64,000 bases of DNA from Capsicum annuum (lineage: Eukaryota; Streptophyta; Magnoliopsida; Solanales; Solanaceae). Position 1 is the stretch's first letter. Each line of letters begins with the position of its first letter. A program made the translations under genes and the position numbers. Shown here piece by piece: positions 60,061-64,000 of this stretch. Location: assembly GCF_002878395.1 (NCBI RefSeq), contig NC_061118.1:124237740-124301739 (forward strand), given 5' to 3'. Below the pieces are notes generated by a model, which made no database searches, was not told the DNA's origin, and worked only from the letters and a program-made list of their open reading frames with translations.

Positions 60061-61190
60061 AGCTAAGAAGTTAAAGGACTTTGTCCACCTCTTTAAAGAG
60101 ATAGCTGATCATATGGGAATCTATCTCAGCACAGAGGACGACCTTCAATCGGTCTTCTCACTGGAATAAGAACCAACAGAGGACACCCTCTTCTCTATAG
60201 ACATATATGAAGAGTCAGGGAATATGTTTGCCGATGATCTCTACCTCATATCCAGCAACAGAGAAGACAGCCAGCACCAGGCCAGTCAAATCCTCATGCT
60301 CAACACGACAGGAATACTATCTTTTAGGCTATCAAATTACCCTCCATATCTATTCAATCAATACGTGGAACCCTTTGATCCATCTATCCTCTGAGAAAGA
60401 AGAACCTTTTACAAACTTTAAGTGTTCAAAATGTATGGCAAATCCATCCTGAAGCCATTCAAGTATAATCGGAATATCTCTTCTGCCATGTGTTCATCGC
60501 ACTAGCCAATGACTTTTTGCAAAAACTCCTGTGGCTATTTTGGTAACTGTGCCACCAGTACTACATCCTCATGGAGCTCAAGTGAGATGCCTTTAGGCAT
60601 TTTGATTGAATCAAACCTGCTCTGTAGAGATTCGTGTTGTGGTTCAAGCCACAAGAATACTAAATTTGATACTACAAGGATTCCTGCGATGCAATGGTCT
60701 TCATGATGCATCACCTTGTAGGAATATCAGGCCACGATGTCCAATCTCAACTAAAAATTTCACTCCTCTGAAAATTTCCCATATCCATACTATCTCTAGA
60801 AGATGAATACTATGAGGCTCAGTGATTTATTTTCTAACAGAACCAATGCATTTCAAAGAAAATCTAGCCGAAGGAATGGGGAGAATAGAAATACATTGAC
60901 GATATTTGTCCCTACTGGGATGAACTTTGATGAGCAACAAAAAACTATCAACTGCAGTACGAGATCACGAGAGATAAAGTCACCGGCTTTATCAAAAGCA
61001 TACGGCTGAAAGCTCCCTAATAGGAATTCAAAAATTCATCATTCAGAAGGAGTTACTTCACCTGATTGATGAAGAGAAGCGTGGAAGTCCAAGAATGCTT
61101 TAGAAAAAAGCAAAGAGTAGATTAGTGGATGTAAGAAGGATAGGTGAGCTCATCGCCACTGGCAACATCCAACACTGCCTTAAAGATGGC
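60061..61190 (+). pseudogene. EPRV post-zinc-finger region (type A, unit 8)
   Basis: Same blocks as unit 7 (EDDLQSVFSLE, PFDPSIL, FCHVFIAL, MEL/FK). Length from finger to array is 1.16 kb. Unknown protein, broken by stops. Confidence 0.5.
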
Positions 61191-61211
61191 GTCAGATGAC
61201 ATGTGCAAAAA

Positions 61212-61330
61212 GTTACCCTCTCTAGGGAGTAACCCTTTCTAATTGATTACCCTCTTCAATGGGTTACCCTTTTCAATGGATTACCCTCCTCTCCAAGAAA
61301 ATCGTCTTTAGTGGTTACCTTTTCAGATGG
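61212..61330 (+). repeat. GGGTTACCC repeat array (unit 8)
   Basis: Six degenerate units; more decayed (AGGGAGTAACCC, TTGATTACCC) than unit 7. Confidence 0.75.
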
Positions 61331-61860
61331 GTTTTTTTAAGCTGCTGACTCTGCTACTTTGAAGACAAGGAGCTTATCCACCTACTTGCAAGATGCCTGT
61401 GAAGCTACTAATGCACCTGTTTGCCAGCTGCTGACTTACCTGCTTGCACATACTGTCACATGGAAACAACATAGTTTGTTTTATATTTATTTAGCCCCCC
61501 ATAAGTTAGTAGGTCCTGGTGTGAATAAAGATAAGTCTTATCTAGTTATAAAAGATAATGCTTATCCCTTCCAAAAGGATAAGACTTATCCTTATTATTG
61601 AATAATACCTATCCCTAAGTGGTTAGGATAGGAATGTAATAATTTATTTCCTGTTTATCCGTATCTTAGATTAGATAGTAAGCTTGTTTCTTCTTTAAAA
61701 GGAATCCTAGGCCTTTAAGGAGAGGACAATATTCCCTCTACCTGAAAACCTCTAGTATAGTTTTCTCTCTTTCAATAAAGATACTTTTTGGCTAAAATCT
61801 CTTGCTCTTGCTTTCTCTCTTCAAAAGGGATGAGTATTTCGATCCTCTAGGTCAGTGTAG
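61331..61860 (+). promoter_or_regulatory. EPRV promoter region, TATA box decayed (after unit 8)
   Basis: GATAAG/CTTATC boxes (61529-61600), TTTAAAAGG where the TATA box should be (about 61695), AATAAA at 61774-61779 and the six-codon ORF MSISIL at 61830-61850. Confidence 0.65.
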
Positions 61861-62596
61861 GGGGTAAGGTAGTACTCCGGTAAGGTACTTATTGCGACTG
61901 TAACATAGAACTTCGAAGTTGCTTTCAATGTATGTGAAACAAAGTTGGCTTCATCCACATGACGTAGATTTCTAAGTGATTTCCATGTATATGAAACAAA
62001 ATTGGCTTAGTCCAAGCCATAGCTTTCCGAATTGATTCAATATCTGAGAAAATATATGAAGATCTGAGGTCTGCCTTAGTATACCTTTTGTTCCACAACC
62101 GCTAGAATGTAGCATGACAGGGAGAGCCGCCATAAGATCTATTTTTAGCCATATACAGAACAGTCTTGTACTAAGGAGACAAGGGATTTCATGTGTTCTA
62201 AGACTGGAAAAGTCAAGCCATCCAATCTCTAGGTTGCAAAGCCTTTGTTGCCAAGGTAAATTTTCCTTGATATGTAGCTTGAAGTTTCAAAGTTATGCCA
62301 TCCCATCATTGGATTGAGAAGGCTTTGTAGCTAAAAAGCAAACTATCTATATGGATGCATAACTCAGTTGTACGAAAGCTATGGCGTGTCAATTCAAATC
62401 TTTGATTTCATATGGCATGCTTCCTATATGGTCGTGAATAGCCTGTCATGTTGGAAAGGTTAAGCCCTTTGTCTGTGGTGTTTGACGAAAGCTTTGATTT
62501 CATAAGACGTGTTGCCTACATGGCCGTGAAACCACCATTAATGTTGAAATGTTTGGGGTCTGTTTCTTAGCCGCCTGGCTTCTCTCGCCGACTGCC
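61861..62596 (+). other. Truncated EPRV leader (after unit 8)
   Basis: Duplicate of 51181-51900, ending at the same junction before the primer-binding site. Non-coding. Confidence 0.65.
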
Positions 62597-64000
62597 ATTA
62601 TCAGATTCTCACTCATCTCACACAAATACATGACACAATCATCAAAAATTTTGGAGGGGTATTAATTTTTCAGCACAAAATTTTTCGAAAATCAGACAAT
62701 TTCAGAATAATCATTGAAAACATATCAATTATCACAAGTCAAGGTTTCCTGCTATTTTCATTTATTCCAGGATACAACAAAAATAGAAAAAAAACACATG
62801 CTAGTTCTAAAATATTTTAGAATGTTGCCACGGGCTTCGAAGCTTGGCAAGTATAGCCCGTGGAGACCTTGGTATATCCCACCCCAAACTTGAAACCTAT
62901 TCACTATCCCTAGTACATCTTAAAATAAAAAACAAGGGATAGGTAACATACCTAGGTGGTTAAGGTGACAAGTCATACAATATCATCACCACGTGGATCC
63001 TCAGGTCTGGTCCCGCCATCTTCAACTGTAGACCTATCAACTGTCAGAACTGCCTCCTTAGTAATGGCATCGGTTTTAACCAGTGCACTCAATGGTATAT
63101 TAACAGTCAGGGCTTCATCACTGACCCCACCAATATTATCAACTACTAGTGTTGAGCTATCAGCTTTAGTTTCCATCTCTTCTACCCTCACCAATCATTT
63201 TATCTATCTCTGTAGGTTGTCTTTCACAGCCTTTTTCATAGCTTTATTTTCTGCACTTCATTGCTTTCTCTTCTTTCTTTTCTCCAAAGGTTTTACTGAT
63301 TCTGGAATCTCCCAGATGTTTTCAACATATACTTTGGGCACAACTTTTGTTACCTTGAGTTTTGGGATAATCGTTCTATCTCATAACTCAGCAACCATCT
63401 TCTTTATTTTGGCTACCTCAGATTTCACTTATGCTATATCTGGAATTTGGCTGCTTCCTAACTATCTAGTTATTTGTAGCTTAAATGTATCTTACCGAAC
63501 TTGCGCCCGTCTATCTTGGTTGGCTAGCATAGTCTCAGCCCAAGGCTTCACAACCTCTTCTATGTTTTAAAATTTGGTCTCCAATATGGCCAATCTCTTT
63601 ATCACCTTATCCCACAATTCCTATGAGATCACCACAATATAGTCAGCATATCTCTAGGTCGAGGTGTTAGGGACTATGCTGAAGGAAGGGCATAAGATGT
63701 ACCCGCTGCATCTGAAGTTCGTGTCTCAATCGACAAATCTCTACCATGGTGGCATCAGTCTCAGCAGCTTCTGTTGGTCCAAACATCATGGATATTATCT
63801 TAGCTTCTCTCTATGCCTATCTGGACATTGGATTTGCTTCATCTTTAATCAACCCTAAATTAGTAGTGTTTGTGGACTCAATCAACTCGTCAATCCGTAG
63901 GAGTTCCTGCACCCCCACATAAAGCACAATTTAGTGATCATACTTGGTAAGCTAGCAATAACTTCTCTTCACCCACTGCGCGATCTTGAATCTCTCAGGC
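62597..64000 (-). pseudogene. Degraded retroelement-like gene, second copy, minus strand
   Basis: Duplicate of 51901-53300, continuing past the window. The C-terminal part is open on the minus strand at 63194-62973 (MVRVEEMETKADSS to PEDPRGDDIV). Upstream are an ENIWEIPESVKPLEKRKKRK block (split EN, then IWEIPESVKPLEKRKKRK) and coiled-coil-like sequence with stops. The 204-codon plus-strand frame at 62956-63570 is antisense to this and Ser/Thr-rich. Confidence 0.45.

Larger units (their letters stand above)
57890..64000 (+). repeat. Second copy of a segmental duplication (first copy 47222-53300)
   Basis: Same order in both copies: Athila 3' UTR, 3' LTR, viral coat 3' half, post-finger region, GGGTTACCC array, promoter, truncated leader, minus-strand element. 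The offset is 10668 at the LTR start, 10696 at the leader junction and 10700 at the window end. Shared junctions (LTR/virus, leader/minus element) and the shared LTR deletion show common descent. By eye the copies differ by several percent. Confidence 0.9.

Noticed and set aside
62956..63570. 204-codon plus-strand open frame
   Set aside because: It is Ser/Thr-rich and antisense to a minus-strand reading with natural-looking hydrophilic and coiled-coil segments conserved in both copies. The equivalent plus frame in the first copy (52265 on) is broken.
1..64000. tRNA, rRNA or intact host genes
   Set aside because: No cloverleaf-like sequence, rRNA segment or multi-exon host coding pattern was recognised on reading both strands. 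All recognisable coding blocks belong to viral or retroelement families.

Overview
The window is plant nuclear repeat DNA. It is AT-rich, has no intact host gene, and is packed with decayed retroelements. The families present (chromovirus and Athila-type Ty3/gypsy elements, and a caulimovirid-like endogenous pararetrovirus with a plant initiator-tRNA-Met primer-binding site) point to a dicot with a large genome. A Solanaceae-like species is my guess, with low confidence.

Most of the window is an array of integrated pararetrovirus (EPRV) copies, best compared with florendovirus/petuvirus-like Caulimoviridae. Each unit reads: promoter region (GATAAG boxes, TATA box, AATAAA about 75 nt later), a 6-codon upstream ORF followed by a small hairpin, a long leader with a tRNA-Met primer-binding site, a 30K-type movement protein (MP), a coiled-coil region, a coat protein (CP) ending in a CCHC zinc finger, about 1.1 kb of unrecognised coding sequence, and an array of GGGTTACCC repeats. 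All genes are broken by stops, frameshifts and deletions. Three lineages are interspersed: A, B (extra zinc-finger-like motif, shortened CP) and C. Only C carries reverse transcriptase/RNase H; it has no CP.

Layout. 1-5660: EPRV on the minus strand (B-type 3' end followed by A-type 5' half). 5661-11184: 5'-truncated chromovirus with degraded pol and one 2.7 kb LTR. 11190-51900: plus-strand EPRV array in the order A, B, A, B, C, B, A; the last A unit is split by an Athila-type element (43064-48958). 51901-54231: degraded minus-strand retroelement-like coding region. 54232-56790: LTR and primer-binding site of another chromovirus. 56791-57889: non-coding gypsy-like remnant. 57890-64000: a second, diverged copy of 47222-53300 (Athila 3' end, EPRV 3' half, minus-strand element), offset by about 10.7 kb.

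The most interesting point is the division of labour among EPRV units. Eight units have the same RT-less 3' architecture and one has RT-RNase H without CP, all sharing the same control region. This fits the bipartite organisation proposed for some florendoviruses, or a helper/defective-genome population captured as a concatemer. No restored gene or protein is given here.
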